From Pseudomonas soli (GTDB lineage Bacteria > Pseudomonadota > Gammaproteobacteria > Pseudomonadales > Pseudomonadaceae), in NCBI RefSeq assembly GCF_900110655.1, contig NZ_FOEQ01000015.1, forward strand, positions 1 to 64,000: a DNA stretch of 64,000 nt, written 5' to 3'. Shown here one piece after another: positions 32,517 through 42,833 of the stretch. Every line of letters starts with the position of its first letter. Position 1 is the stretch's first letter. The notes beneath the pieces were generated by a model, which saw nothing but the letters and a program-made list of their open reading frames with translations, was not told where the DNA came from and ran no database searches. Position numbers and translations under genes: made by a program.

Positions 32517-33368
32517 ATGACGACTGCTCTACGACAACCCACGCTTTCCGCCCAGTGCCTGGCCGAATTCCTCGGCACTGCCCTACTCATCTTCTTCGGT
32601 ACCGGCTGTGTTGCCGCGCTCAAGGTCGCCGGGGCCAGCTTCGGCCTGTGGGAAATAAGCATCATCTGGGGGGTCGGCGTGAGCATGGCGATCTACCTCA
32701 CTGCCGGTGTGTCCGGCGCGCACCTGAACCCGGCGGTCAGCATCGCGCTGGCCGTGTTCGCCGGCTTCGACAAGCGCAAGCTGCCGTTCTACATGCTCGC
32801 CCAGGTGTGCGGCGCATTCTGCGGCGCCGCGTTGGTGTACTTCCTGTACAGCAATCTGTTCTTCGATTTCGAACAAAGCCACGCCATGTTGCGCGGCAGC
32901 CAGGCCAGCCTCGAACTGGCCTCGGTGTTCTCCACCTATCCGCACCCGGCGCTATCCACCGGCCAGGCGTTCCTGGTCGAAGTGATCATCACCGCCATTC
33001 TGATGGCCGTGATCATGGCCCTGACCGACGACAACAACGGCCTGCCCCGTGGCGCCACCGCGCCCCTGCTGATCGGCCTGCTGATCGCCGTGATCGGCAG
33101 CGCAATGGGCCCGCTGACCGGGTTTGCGATGAACCCGGCGCGCGATTTCGGGCCTAAACTGATGACCTTCCTGGCCGGCTGGGGCGAAGTTGCCTTCACC
33201 GGCGGGCGCGATATTCCGTATTTCCTGGTGCCGGTGTTCGCGCCGATCCTCGGCGCCAGCCTGGGCGCGGCCCTGTACCGCGGGCTGATCGCCCGCAATT
33301 TGCCGACGATACAAGCCGCGGCTCAACAGACAGACGATAATCCTCAGGGCGACACCCAGGTTTCCTGA
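32517..33368 (+). CDS. glpF: Glycerol facilitator aquaporin
   Basis: 283-residue inner-membrane channel of the aquaglyceroporin type; six membrane helices and two half-helices. The two NPA-type motifs are SGAHLNPAVSIAL and GFAMNPARDFGP, whose Asp after Arg is diagnostic for glycerol-conducting members. It starts MTTALRQPTLSAQC with GAGG upstream. First gene of glpFKRD, which imports and oxidises glycerol. Confidence 0.95.
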   Translation: MTTALRQPTLSAQCLAEFLGTALLIFFGTGCVAALKVAGASFGLWEISIIWGVGVSMAIYLTAGVSGAHLNPAVSIALAVFAGFDKRKLPFYMLAQVCGAFCGAALVYFLYSNLFFDFEQSHAMLRGSQASLELASVFSTYPHPALSTGQAFLVEVIITAILMAVIMALTDDNNGLPRGATAPLLIGLLIAVIGSAMGPLTGFAMNPARDFGPKLMTFLAGWGEVAFTGGRDIPYFLVPVFAPILGASLGAALYRGLIARNLPTIQAAAQQTDDNPQGDTQVS

Positions 33369-33445
33369 TGCCAACGCCGGGCCCGGGCTGACACCCGGCG
33401 CCCGCCACGCCCTGAACTACCCCCTATTCGTGCAAGGCCACCGAC

Positions 33446-34945
<1,500 letters not shown>

Positions 34946-34953
34946 AGCTATGA

Positions 34954-34980
34954 AGTCGGGGCCGCTGCGCGGCCCCGACT
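34954..34980 (+). terminator. Strong hairpin between glpK and glpR
   Basis: 12-bp stem AGTCGGGGCCGC-TGC-GCGGCCCCGACT. No T-run follows, so it may stabilise or attenuate the glpFK message rather than stop it fully. Confidence 0.6.
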
Positions 34981-35058
34981 GAGCAACGGCCTACTGGTCG
35001 CCATCCCCTTCCTGCGGCATCATTGCAGAATTTGTCCGGCTGCCCCAAAGGACCGCCC

Positions 35059-35814
35059 ATGAATCTGCCCCCACGCCAACAACAAATTCTCGAGCTCGTC
35101 CGCGAACGCGGCTATGTCAGCATCGAGGAAATGGCGCAGCTGTTCGTCGTCACCCCACAGACCATCCGCCGCGATATCAACCAGCTCGCCGAAGCCAACC
35201 TGCTGCGCCGCTACCATGGTGGGGCCGCTTACGACTCGAGCATCGAGAACACCGCCTACGCCATGCGCGCAGACCAGATGCGCGACGAGAAGCAACGCAT
35301 CGCCGACGCCGTGGCCCGGCAGATTCCCGACCATGCCTCGCTGTTCATCAACATCGGCACCACCACCGAATCCATCGCCCGCGCCCTGCTCAACCACAAT
35401 CACCTGAAAGTCATCACCAACAACCTGCACGTGGCGGCGATCCTGGCGGCCAAGGACGATTTCGAAGTGCTGGTGGCCGGCGGCACGGTACGCCGCGACG
35501 GTGGCGTGGTTGGCCAGGCAAGCGTCGACTTCATTAATCAGTTCAAGGTCGATTTCGCCGTGGTCGGTATCAGCGGCATTGACGAGGACGGTAGCCTGCT
35601 GGACTTCGACTACCAGGAAGTACGGGTATCCCAGGCCATCATCGCCAATGCCCGCCAGGTGCTGCTGGCGGCGGACTCAAGCAAGTTCGGGCGCAATGCC
35701 ATGGTTCGCCTGGGCTCGATCAGCCTGGTCGACTGCCTGGTGACCGACCAGGCACCTTCCCCGGCCCTGACCCAGTTGCTCAACCAGTACAAGATTCGCC
35801 TCGACGTGGTTTGA
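35059..35814 (+). CDS. glpR: DeoR-family glycerol-3-phosphate regulon repressor
   Basis: 251-residue repressor. The N-terminal DeoR helix-turn-helix is YVSIEEMAQLFVVTPQTIRR, followed by RYHGGA typical of the family. The C-terminal effector domain has FINIGTTTESIARAL and the VVGISGIDEDGSLLDFDY region, which binds sugar phosphate, here glycerol 3-phosphate. It should repress glpFK and glpD until glycerol 3-phosphate accumulates. Start MNLPPRQQQILELV with AAAGGA upstream. Confidence 0.95.
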   Translation: MNLPPRQQQILELVRERGYVSIEEMAQLFVVTPQTIRRDINQLAEANLLRRYHGGAAYDSSIENTAYAMRADQMRDEKQRIADAVARQIPDHASLFINIGTTTESIARALLNHNHLKVITNNLHVAAILAAKDDFEVLVAGGTVRRDGGVVGQASVDFINQFKVDFAVVGISGIDEDGSLLDFDYQEVRVSQAIIANARQVLLAADSSKFGRNAMVRLGSISLVDCLVTDQAPSPALTQLLNQYKIRLDVV

Positions 35815-35986
35815 GACCGCCCGCCTCGCCTATTGCAAGCAGTCGGGTCGAGCACCGTCCTGGCGGCGCTTGATCTTCCTGCCTTGCAAATCGATCACCC
35901 TGCCTTTTCGAAAATGTTCATTTCCCTGTCATCCGATCAGTTTTTTCTATGAAGACTGACTGGCCGCCGCCTGTTCATTAGGCTAC

Positions 35987-36006
35987 TATTTTCGCAAACG
36001 AACATT
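35987..36006 (+). promoter_or_regulatory. GlpR operator upstream of glpD
   Basis: TATTTTCG-CAAA-CGAACATT fits the E. coli GlpR consensus (WATKYTCG-N4-CGARMATW) at nearly every position. Directly after it lie two overlapping palindromes, GAACAT-TG-ATGTTC (36000-36013) and GTTCAC-N7-GTGAAC (36010-36028). A weaker copy, TTTTCGAAAATGTTCATT, lies at about 35905-35922. Control by GlpR is inferred. Confidence 0.7.
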
Positions 36007-36048
36007 GATGTTCACATTCGCTGTGAACAGCCCCAGGAGGCCTTGCCC

Positions 36049-37578
36049 GTGTCCCAGCCCGTTTCGTCCCAGCCCCCCCTCCAAGACTGCTACGACCTCG
36101 CCGTTATCGGCGGTGGCATCAATGGCGTGGGCATTGCTGCCGATGCCGCCGGGCGTGGCCTCAAGGTGTTCCTTTGTGAAAAGGATGACCTGGCACAACA
36201 CACCTCCTCGGCCAGCAGCAAGCTGATCCACGGTGGCTTGCGCTACCTGGAGCACTATGAGTTCCGCCTTGTACGCGAAGCCCTGGCCGAGCGTGAAGTG
36301 CTGCTGGCCAAGGCGCCGCACATCGTCAAGCCCATGCGCTTCGTGCTGCCGCACCGCCCGCACCTGCGCCCCGCCTGGATGATCCGCGCTGGTTTGTTCC
36401 TCTACGATCACCTCGGCAAGCGCAAGCGCCTGGGTGCTTCGCGCAGCCTGCGCTTCGGCCCGGGTTACCCGCTCAAGCCGGCCATCACCCGCGGTTTCGA
36501 ATATGCCGACTGCGCGGTGGATGACGCCCGCCTGGTAGTGCTCAACGCGATGGCCGCGCGTGAACAGGGCGCGCAGATCCGCACGCGCACCCGCTGCCTG
36601 CGCGCCGAACGCATCGATGGCGTGTGGCAGGTGGAATTGCAGAACGCCGATGGCAGCCTGCAGACCATTCGTGCCCGCGCCTTGGTCAATGCTGCCGGCC
36701 CCTGGGTGGCCAGCTTTATCAAGGACGACTTGAAGCTCGACGCGCCCTACGGTATCCGCCTGATCCAGGGCAGCCACCTTATCGTGCCGCGTCTGTACGA
36801 AGGCGAACATGCCTATATCCTGCAGAACGAAGACCAGCGCATCGTTTTCTGCATCCCGTACCTGGACCGTTTCACCCTGATCGGCACCACCGACCGCGAA
36901 TACAGCGGCGACCCGGCCAAGGTGGCGATCACCGAGCAGGAAACCGATTACCTGCTGAATGTAGTGAACGCCCACTTCAACCACCAACTGAACCGCAGCG
37001 ACATCCTGCACACTTACTCCGGGGTGCGTCCGCTGTGCAACGACGAGTCGGACAACCCGTCGGCGGTGACCCGTGACTACACACTGGCGTTGTCCGCAAG
37101 TGAAGGGCAGGCGCCGCTGCTGTCGGTGTTCGGGGGCAAGCTGACCACCTACCGCAAGCTGGCCGAATCGGCCATGGCCGAACTCAAGCCGTTCTTCACC
37201 CAGATGCGCGGTAGCTGGACTGCCGATGCGCCATTGCCAGGCGGTGAAGACATGAGCACTGCTCAGGCACTCGCCGCAGACATACAAGCCCGTCACGGCT
37301 GGTTGGCACCAGATATCGCCAAACGCTGGGCAATTACCTACGGCAGCCGAGCCTGGCACCTCCTTGACGGTATGAACGGACCAGAGGACCTGGGCCAATC
37401 CATCGGGGGCGGACTGTTCAGCCGAGAAGTGGATTATCTTTGCCTGCAGGAATGGGCGCTGGACGCCGAAGATATTCTTTGGCGCCGCACCAAGCTGGGC
37501 TTGTTCACAAGCTTCTCGGAGCAACAGGCTCTCGCCACCTATCTGCGGGCTCGCTCCGAACAGGCTTGCGCCGCTTGA
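36049..37578 (+). CDS. glpD: Aerobic glycerol-3-phosphate dehydrogenase
   Basis: 509-residue membrane-associated FAD enzyme that oxidises glycerol 3-phosphate to dihydroxyacetone phosphate and feeds electrons to quinone. The FAD dinucleotide fold is YDLAVIGGGINGVGIAADAA. Conserved HTSSASSKLIHGGLRYLE and the C-terminal FGGKLTTYRKLAE are present. I choose GTG 36049: AGGAGG at 36035-36040 is 8 nt away, against 2 nt for the TTG at 36043. Last gene of the glp cluster. Confidence 0.95.
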   Translation: MSQPVSSQPPLQDCYDLAVIGGGINGVGIAADAAGRGLKVFLCEKDDLAQHTSSASSKLIHGGLRYLEHYEFRLVREALAEREVLLAKAPHIVKPMRFVLPHRPHLRPAWMIRAGLFLYDHLGKRKRLGASRSLRFGPGYPLKPAITRGFEYADCAVDDARLVVLNAMAAREQGAQIRTRTRCLRAERIDGVWQVELQNADGSLQTIRARALVNAAGPWVASFIKDDLKLDAPYGIRLIQGSHLIVPRLYEGEHAYILQNEDQRIVFCIPYLDRFTLIGTTDREYSGDPAKVAITEQETDYLLNVVNAHFNHQLNRSDILHTYSGVRPLCNDESDNPSAVTRDYTLALSASEGQAPLLSVFGGKLTTYRKLAESAMAELKPFFTQMRGSWTADAPLPGGEDMSTAQALAADIQARHGWLAPDIAKRWAITYGSRAWHLLDGMNGPEDLGQSIGGGLFSREVDYLCLQEWALDAEDILWRRTKLGLFTSFSEQQALATYLRARSEQACAA

Positions 37579-37629
37579 AAGCATCCCATGCGCCCCGCGA
37601 TGGGCGCCCAGGAGCGATTGCGCAGGTAT

Positions 37630-39200
37630 TCAGGAATACAGACGCTGGTAGACCTCACGGGCCAGCGTCCTGAGCAAGCGGCGCTCGGCGAGCTCGAACT
37701 CGTACATCAGTGCGTTGCTGCGTAGCGTGAAGGTCCAATCATCAATCCGGCTTTGCTCGACATCCGCCTCCAGCGCTTCCATGCGCAACCGCAGAGGTTC
37801 AGCCAACGCAGCGAATCGAGAAGCGTAGCGCTCGCGCACATGGGCCGCCCAGAACGGGCGCTGTGCAGTCGACTCGATCAACGCATCTGCCGTTTCAGCG
37901 CCCAATACCTGGTCTTGCGCACGGAGCACGTCACTGGTAGTCACCCGGGCGTGACCTTGGTAATGCATTGAGTCCGACTCCAGCGGCAAGCCGAGTGGGT
38001 GTAGCAGTTTGTAACGATAGAAAAACCTTACCTCAATCTCATCTACCGGCAGGCTGGCCTCACGCATTCGCTCAACGTGCCGGGCCGCGATGCGGTCCAC
38101 CTCATCCAGGCGGAACAACGATCGCCCAAGGCGCATCAGCCGATCCTCGACATCAACAGCAGGTACACCACTGACTGCTCGCTCGACCAGTACGCCAAGC
38201 TCCAACTGGCTGAGAATCAACAGCAGGCCGTCTTCGCAGGTGCGCTGGCCGGAAGCCGCTCGCTTATGAAACGTGAAAAGAAGCCGCGAAAGGTCTTGTC
38301 GCGCAGCCGTTCGGCCAGCGCGTCGTACAGCGCCTGCCAAGAGTCATGACGCGCAACGGGTGATAGCGGATCGCCAGGAATCCAGGCGATCACACCTAGT
38401 AAAGGCGCATCAAGCTCCTGCCGCACCTCCAGTGTCACCACCCCCCTCACGCATTTACCGAGCAGGTAGAGTTGGCGCGGCATGATGACGCCTGGCAAGG
38501 TAGGCACGATCGGCTTGGGCGCAGTTACTGGCAACAAGTGAAGATAACTTTGCTCATCCAGGTTCCCCTTGAGTGTGGCAATGCGCACAGCTACCTCAAA
38601 GTGACTGCGCAGGCTCTCCTCGAAACGTCGATGCAGCCGCTGCGCAGCCTCTCCAGGAAGGTCGCCTGGCTGATCGGATGGCACCAGGTGCTGATTGAGA
38701 AGCGCCTGGTAGCGCCCCCCTATGTCCACTTGTCGACACAGCCCTGCGAAAGCTTCGAATCCCAGCGGCAGCACACGGCCGGACTTTGCATGCAATTGCC
38801 CCTTGCGCCTAAGCCCAGGCCGGGTTTCGGTGACATGGAAATTGTGCAGGGCGGCAACCAACAGCGTGCGGATGGAAGAACGCTCGTAGCTTGGTCGATA
38901 AAGGCTAGGGGCTACCGTCGGTAAACTGAATTGCTCGACGATGCGTACTGTGCTGCGTCGGACATCGGGGCTGGCAACGCCACGCGCGCGAAGCGCAGGC
39001 TCCAGCAGTTGCTCAGCAAACTTTTCCAGCGAAGGAATACCGTCCAATACCTGCTTAAGCGCGCTCGACGCCGCCTCCTGTCGACGTAGCGCGAGGCGCA
39101 ACGACAGCAAGTGATGCACGCCGTGCCGAGTCATCCACACAGGTAGTTGCCGTGCAATCAGTCCATCGATCGAATGCGGGAAAAACGGCGCGACTGTCAT
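37630..39200 (-). pseudogene. NEL-type E3 ubiquitin ligase effector, frameshifted and internally deleted
   Basis: Two overlapping frames on this strand belong together. Frame 1 (39200-38217, 327 codons; MTVAPFFPHSIDGLIARQLP, AAGGA upstream) is the N-terminal dermonecrotic-toxin-like domain (DUF6543), with VLPLGFEAFAGLCRQVDIGG, GVIAWIPGDPLSPVARHD and TFRGFFSRFIS. Frame 2 (from about 38300 to 37630) is the NEL catalytic domain: RTCEDGLLLILSQLELGVLV with the candidate catalytic Cys codon at 38238-38236, then FRLDEVDRIAARH, VDEIEVRFFYRYKL and a C-terminal helix. Full-length relatives have a long leucine-rich-repeat region between these parts; here it is absent and the frames differ by one. Intact family members transfer ubiquitin to host proteins. 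I call it a pseudogene. Confidence 0.75.
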
Positions 39201-39310
39201 GTCAGGGTCCTTGACGAGATGAGAATCTCAGTACACCACTCGCGCTTGAGAAAGACCCTGTACATAGTTGCCACTTTCCATTGGCCACCTCGCAAACCGA
39301 TAACAATTCG

Positions 39311-39355
39311 TTCGGAACACCGAACGCCAAAGAGAGATCCGTTCGGGAACCCGTC
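39311..39355. promoter_or_regulatory. AauR-type binding sites upstream of aatJ
   Basis: TTCGG-AACA-CCGAA at 39311-39324 matches exactly the inverted repeat TTCGGNNNNCCGAA described for AauR of P. putida. A second, degenerate copy TTCGG-GAAC-CCGTC lies at 39342-39355. They sit about 80-120 nt upstream of the sigma-54 promoter, a normal enhancer distance. Confidence 0.75.
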
Positions 39356-39433
39356 TGCTACGAGCTAAGTTTCACCGCGTCAAAAAAGATTAATACTCAG
39401 CATTTTCACAGCGTTATGATGATTATCAGGGCT

Positions 39434-39449
39434 TGGCACGACTCATGCT
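39434..39449 (+). promoter_or_regulatory. Sigma-54 promoter of aatJQMP
   Basis: TGGCACG-ACTC-ATGCT has the -24 GG and -12 GC elements spaced as in the consensus TGGCACGN4TTGCW, with one mismatch. Transcription from here would need RpoN and an NtrC-type activator such as AauR. The leader to aatJ is about 90 nt. Confidence 0.75.
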
Positions 39450-39550
39450 CTACACTTGGAAGCCGAATGCACCCGCTTCATGCTGTATTCGTTGAACGAA
39501 GAGTCCGCCAACGGCTCCATAAAAAAAACAAACACGTCGAGGAAAATTTG

Positions 39551-40468
39551 ATGCGCATCGTTCGTCAATTGCTGGGCGCCGCCATCGCGGCCGCTGTCAT
39601 CGCATCGCCGGTCATGGCTGAAGAGCTCACCGGTACCCTGAAGAAGATCAAGGATTCGGGCACCATCACCCTGGGCCACCGCGACTCTTCCATTCCGTTT
39701 TCCTATCTGGCAGGCAGCACTGCGCCCGTGGGTTACTCCCACGACATCCAGCTGGCCGTCGTCGAAGCCCTGAAGAAGCAACTGGGCACCGACATCAAGG
39801 TCAAGTACAACCTGGTCACTTCGCAAACCCGCATCCCGCTGGTGCAGAACGGCACCGTGGACCTTGAGTGCGGCTCCACCACCAACAACGTCGAGCGCCA
39901 GCAGCAGGTCGGCTTCTCGGTGGGCATCTTTGAAGTCGGCACCCGCCTGCTGACCAAGGTCAAGGATGGCCAGCCATCCTATAAAGACTTCCCGGACCTG
40001 GCCGGCAAGAACGTGGTAACCACCGCCGGTACCACCTCCGAGCGCATCCTCAAGGCGATGAACGCCGACAAGCAGATGAAGATGAACGTGATCTCCGCCA
40101 AGGACCACGGCGAAGCCTTCAACATGCTCGAAAGCGGCCGCGCCGTGGCCTTCATGATGGACGACGCGCTGCTGGCCGGTGAAATGGCCAAGGCCAAGAA
40201 ACCGTCCGACTGGACCATCACCGGTACCCCACAGTCGTACGAAATCTACGGCTGCATGGTGCGCAAGGACGACCCAGCCTTCAAGAAGGCAGTCGACGAA
40301 GCCATCGTCGCCTACTTCAAGTCGGGTGAAGTCAACAAGAGCTACGACAAGTGGTTCCAGCAGCCAATTCCGCCAAAGGGCCTGAACCTGCAGTTCCCGA
40401 TGAGCGACGAACTGAAGAAGCTGATCGCCGAGCCGACCGACAAGGCCGCGGACGAGAAGAAGTCCTGA
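39551..40468 (+). CDS. aatJ: Glutamate/aspartate ABC transporter substrate-binding protein
   Basis: 305-residue periplasmic binding protein (GltI/AatJ). A signal peptide MRIVRQLLGAAIAAAVIASP ends at VMAEE. The SBP3 fold is shown by SGTITLGHRDSSIPFSY, VQNGTVDLECGSTTNNVERQ and MLESGRAVAFMMDDALLAG; the DLECGSTTNN loop is typical of acidic amino acid binders. GAGGAAA precedes the start. It is first in aatJQMP, under the sigma-54 promoter, and is separated from the permease genes by two hairpins, which would favour its higher expression. Confidence 0.94.
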   Translation: MRIVRQLLGAAIAAAVIASPVMAEELTGTLKKIKDSGTITLGHRDSSIPFSYLAGSTAPVGYSHDIQLAVVEALKKQLGTDIKVKYNLVTSQTRIPLVQNGTVDLECGSTTNNVERQQQVGFSVGIFEVGTRLLTKVKDGQPSYKDFPDLAGKNVVTTAGTTSERILKAMNADKQMKMNVISAKDHGEAFNMLESGRAVAFMMDDALLAGEMAKAKKPSDWTITGTPQSYEIYGCMVRKDDPAFKKAVDEAIVAYFKSGEVNKSYDKWFQQPIPPKGLNLQFPMSDELKKLIAEPTDKAADEKKS

Positions 40469-40481
40469 CCTCCGGCAAATA

Positions 40482-40575
40482 GTGGCCTGAAGCGCATCCG
40501 CGCGAATCCATCCAACAGGCCACCTAGTTAGTGTCTAACCTTTACATCCGAGGGCGTCGAACGCCCCCGGATGTA
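40482..40575 (+). promoter_or_regulatory. Two intra-operon hairpins between aatJ and aatQ
   Basis: GTGGCCTG (40482-40489) pairs with CAGGCCAC (40516-40523). A second hairpin pairs TACATCC..GGGCGT (40543-40557) with ACGCCC..GGATGTA (40561-40575). Neither has a T-run. Such hairpins after binding-protein genes usually stabilise the upstream message and lower readthrough. Confidence 0.6.
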
Positions 40576-40615
40576 TCGAGGTGCCCGTGAAACAACCGTC
40601 TGAGGGGAAATCCCG

Positions 40616-41362
40616 ATGAATTACAACTGGGACTGGGGCGTGTTCTTCAAGTCCACCGGCGTGGGCAGCGAAACCTATCTGGACTGGTACGTCACCGGCC
40701 TGGGCTGGACCATCGCCATCGCCATCTCCGCCTGGATCATCGCCTTGCTGCTGGGCTCGCTGCTCGGCGTGATGCGTACCGTACCCAATCGTCTGGTGTC
40801 AGGGATCGCCACCGCCTACGTCGAGCTGTTCCGCAATGTGCCGCTGCTGGTGCAGCTGTTCATCTGGTACTTCCTGGTGCCGGACCTGCTGCCCGAAGGC
40901 CTGCAGGAGTGGTTCAAGCAGGACCTCAACCCGACCACCTCGGCGCTGATCAGCGTAGTCATCTGCCTGGGCCTGTTCACCGCCGCCCGTGTCTGCGAGC
41001 AGGTGCGCACCGGCATCCAGGCGCTGCCCCGCGGCCAGGAGTCGGCCGGGCGCGCGATGGGCTTCAGCCTGCCGCAGATCTACATGAACGTGCTGCTGCC
41101 CCAGGCCTACCGGATCATCATTCCGCCGCTCACTTCGGAATTCCTGAACGTGTTCAAGAACTCCTCGGTGGCCTCGCTGATCGGCCTGATGGAGCTGCTG
41201 GCGCAGACCAAGCAGACCGCCGAGTTTTCCGCCAACCTGTTCGAGGCGTTCACCCTCGCCACGCTGATCTACTTCACCCTGAACATGGGCCTGATGCTGC
41301 TCATGCGCATGGTCGAGAAGAAAGTCGCCGTGCCTGGCCTGATTTCCGTGGGGGGCAAGTAA
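40616..41362 (+). CDS. aatQ: Glutamate/aspartate ABC transporter permease
   Basis: 248-residue inner-membrane permease (GltJ/AatQ) of the polar amino acid type with about five helices. The family EAA loop is ESAGRAMGFSLPQIYMNVLL then PQAYRIIIPPLTSE. It begins MNYNWDWGVFFKSTGVG with GAGGGGAAA upstream. The next gene starts directly after its stop codon. Confidence 0.94.
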   Translation: MNYNWDWGVFFKSTGVGSETYLDWYVTGLGWTIAIAISAWIIALLLGSLLGVMRTVPNRLVSGIATAYVELFRNVPLLVQLFIWYFLVPDLLPEGLQEWFKQDLNPTTSALISVVICLGLFTAARVCEQVRTGIQALPRGQESAGRAMGFSLPQIYMNVLLPQAYRIIIPPLTSEFLNVFKNSSVASLIGLMELLAQTKQTAEFSANLFEAFTLATLIYFTLNMGLMLLMRMVEKKVAVPGLISVGGK

Positions 41363-42034
41363 ATGGAAATGGATTTCAGCGAAATCATCCCCGCGCTGCC
41401 CGCCCTGTGGGACGGCATGCTGCTGACCCTGCAACTGATGGTCATGGGTGTGGTTGGCGGTATCGCCCTGGGCACCGTCCTGGCCCTGATGCGGCTGTCG
41501 TCGAGCAAGCTGCTGGCCAACGTCGCCGGCGCCTACGTCAACTACTTCCGCTCCATCCCCCTGCTGCTGGTGATCACCTGGTTCTACCTGGCGGTGCCCT
41601 TCGTGCTGCGCTGGATTACCGGTGAAGACACCCCCGTGGGCGCGTTCACCTCCTGCGTAGTGGCGTTCATGATGTTCGAGGCGGCGTACTTCTGCGAAAT
41701 CGTGCGTGCCGGCGTGCAGTCGATCTCCAAGGGCCAGATGGGCGCCGCGCAAGCGCTGGGCATGAGCTACGGCCAGTGCATGCGCCTGATCATCCTGCCC
41801 CAGGCGTTTCGCAAGATGACTCCGCTGCTGCTGCAACAGAGCATCATCCTGTTCCAGGACACCTCGCTCGTCTACACCGTCGGCCTGATCGACTTCCTCA
41901 ACTCGGCCCGCGCCAACGGCGACATCATCGGGCGCTCCCACGAGTTCCTGATCTTCGCCGGTGTCGTCTACTTCCTCATCAGCTTCTCCGCTTCGTGGCT
42001 GGTCAAGCGCCTGCAAAAAAGGATCGCCGTATGA
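41363..42034 (+). CDS. aatM: Glutamate/aspartate ABC transporter permease
   Basis: 223-residue second permease subunit (GltK/AatM). The EAA loop is GAAQALGMSYGQCMRLIILP followed by QAFRKMTPLL. The start codon abuts the aatQ stop and its own stop overlaps aatP (ATGA), giving tight coupling. It should form a heterodimeric channel with AatQ. Confidence 0.94.
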   Translation: MEMDFSEIIPALPALWDGMLLTLQLMVMGVVGGIALGTVLALMRLSSSKLLANVAGAYVNYFRSIPLLLVITWFYLAVPFVLRWITGEDTPVGAFTSCVVAFMMFEAAYFCEIVRAGVQSISKGQMGAAQALGMSYGQCMRLIILPQAFRKMTPLLLQQSIILFQDTSLVYTVGLIDFLNSARANGDIIGRSHEFLIFAGVVYFLISFSASWLVKRLQKRIAV

Positions 42035-42765
42035 TTTCCATCAAGAACGTCAACAAGTGGTACGGGGACTTCCAGGTACTGACCGACTGCAGCACCGAGG
42101 TCAAGAAAGGTGAAGTGGTGGTGGTCTGCGGCCCCTCCGGCTCGGGCAAGTCGACGCTGATCAAGTGCGTCAACGCCCTGGAGCCGTTCCAGAAAGGCGA
42201 CATCGTGGTCGATGGCACCTCCATCGCCGACCCGAAGACCAACTTGCCGAAATTGCGTTCGCGGGTGGGCATGGTGTTCCAGCACTTCGAGCTGTTCCCG
42301 CACCTGTCGATCACCGAGAACCTGACCATCGCCCAGCGCAAGGTGCTCGGCCGTAGCGAGGCCGAAGCCACCAAGAAGGGCCTGGCCCTGCTCGACCGCG
42401 TCGGCCTTGGCGCCCACGCCAAGAAGCACCCCGGCCAGCTGTCGGGCGGCCAGCAGCAGCGCGTGGCGATCGCCCGCGCCCTGTCGATGGACCCGATCGT
42501 CATGCTGTTCGACGAACCGACCTCGGCGCTGGACCCGGAGATGGTCAACGAAGTACTGGACGTGATGGTCGAACTGGCCCACGAAGGCATGACCATGATG
42601 TGCGTGACCCACGAGATGGGCTTCGCCCGCAAGGTCGCCAACCGGGTGATCTTCATGGACAAGGGCAACATCATCGAGGACTGCCAGAAGGAAGACTTCT
42701 TCGGCAACCCCGAAGGCCGCCACGAGCGTACCCAGCACTTCCTCAGCAAGATCCTGCAACACTAA
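42031..42765 (+). CDS. aatP: Glutamate/aspartate ABC transporter ATP-binding protein
   Basis: 244-residue ABC ATPase (GltL/AatP). Walker A CGPSGSGKSTLIKCVNALE, signature LSGGQQQRVAIARALSMDP, Walker B VMLFDEPTSALDPEM, switch His in VTHEMGFARKVA. Length and sequence are typical of polar amino acid ATPases. A 10-bp hairpin follows before aauS. Confidence 0.95.
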   Translation: MISIKNVNKWYGDFQVLTDCSTEVKKGEVVVVCGPSGSGKSTLIKCVNALEPFQKGDIVVDGTSIADPKTNLPKLRSRVGMVFQHFELFPHLSITENLTIAQRKVLGRSEAEATKKGLALLDRVGLGAHAKKHPGQLSGGQQQRVAIARALSMDPIVMLFDEPTSALDPEMVNEVLDVMVELAHEGMTMMCVTHEMGFARKVANRVIFMDKGNIIEDCQKEDFFGNPEGRHERTQHFLSKILQH

Positions 42766-42780
42766 GTCGGCCACAGTGAC

Positions 42781-42805
42781 GCTGCCCGGCCACTTGCCGG
42801 GCAGC
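42781..42805 (+). terminator. Hairpin between aatP and aauS
   Basis: GCTGCCCGGC-CACTT-GCCGGGCAGC, a perfect 10-bp stem without a T-run; probably an attenuator between transporter and regulator genes. Confidence 0.6.
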
Positions 42806-42833
42806 GGAAGCTGGTCGTGACAAGGCCACTGTG

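Noticed and set aside
36000..36028. Possible mobile-element end from the overlapping palindromes before glpD
   Set aside because: They sit in the glpD promoter next to a GlpR site; no transposase or target duplication is seen.
35986..37584. Long open frame antisense to glpD (532 codons)
   Set aside because: Shadow of glpD; the sense frame is fully supported.
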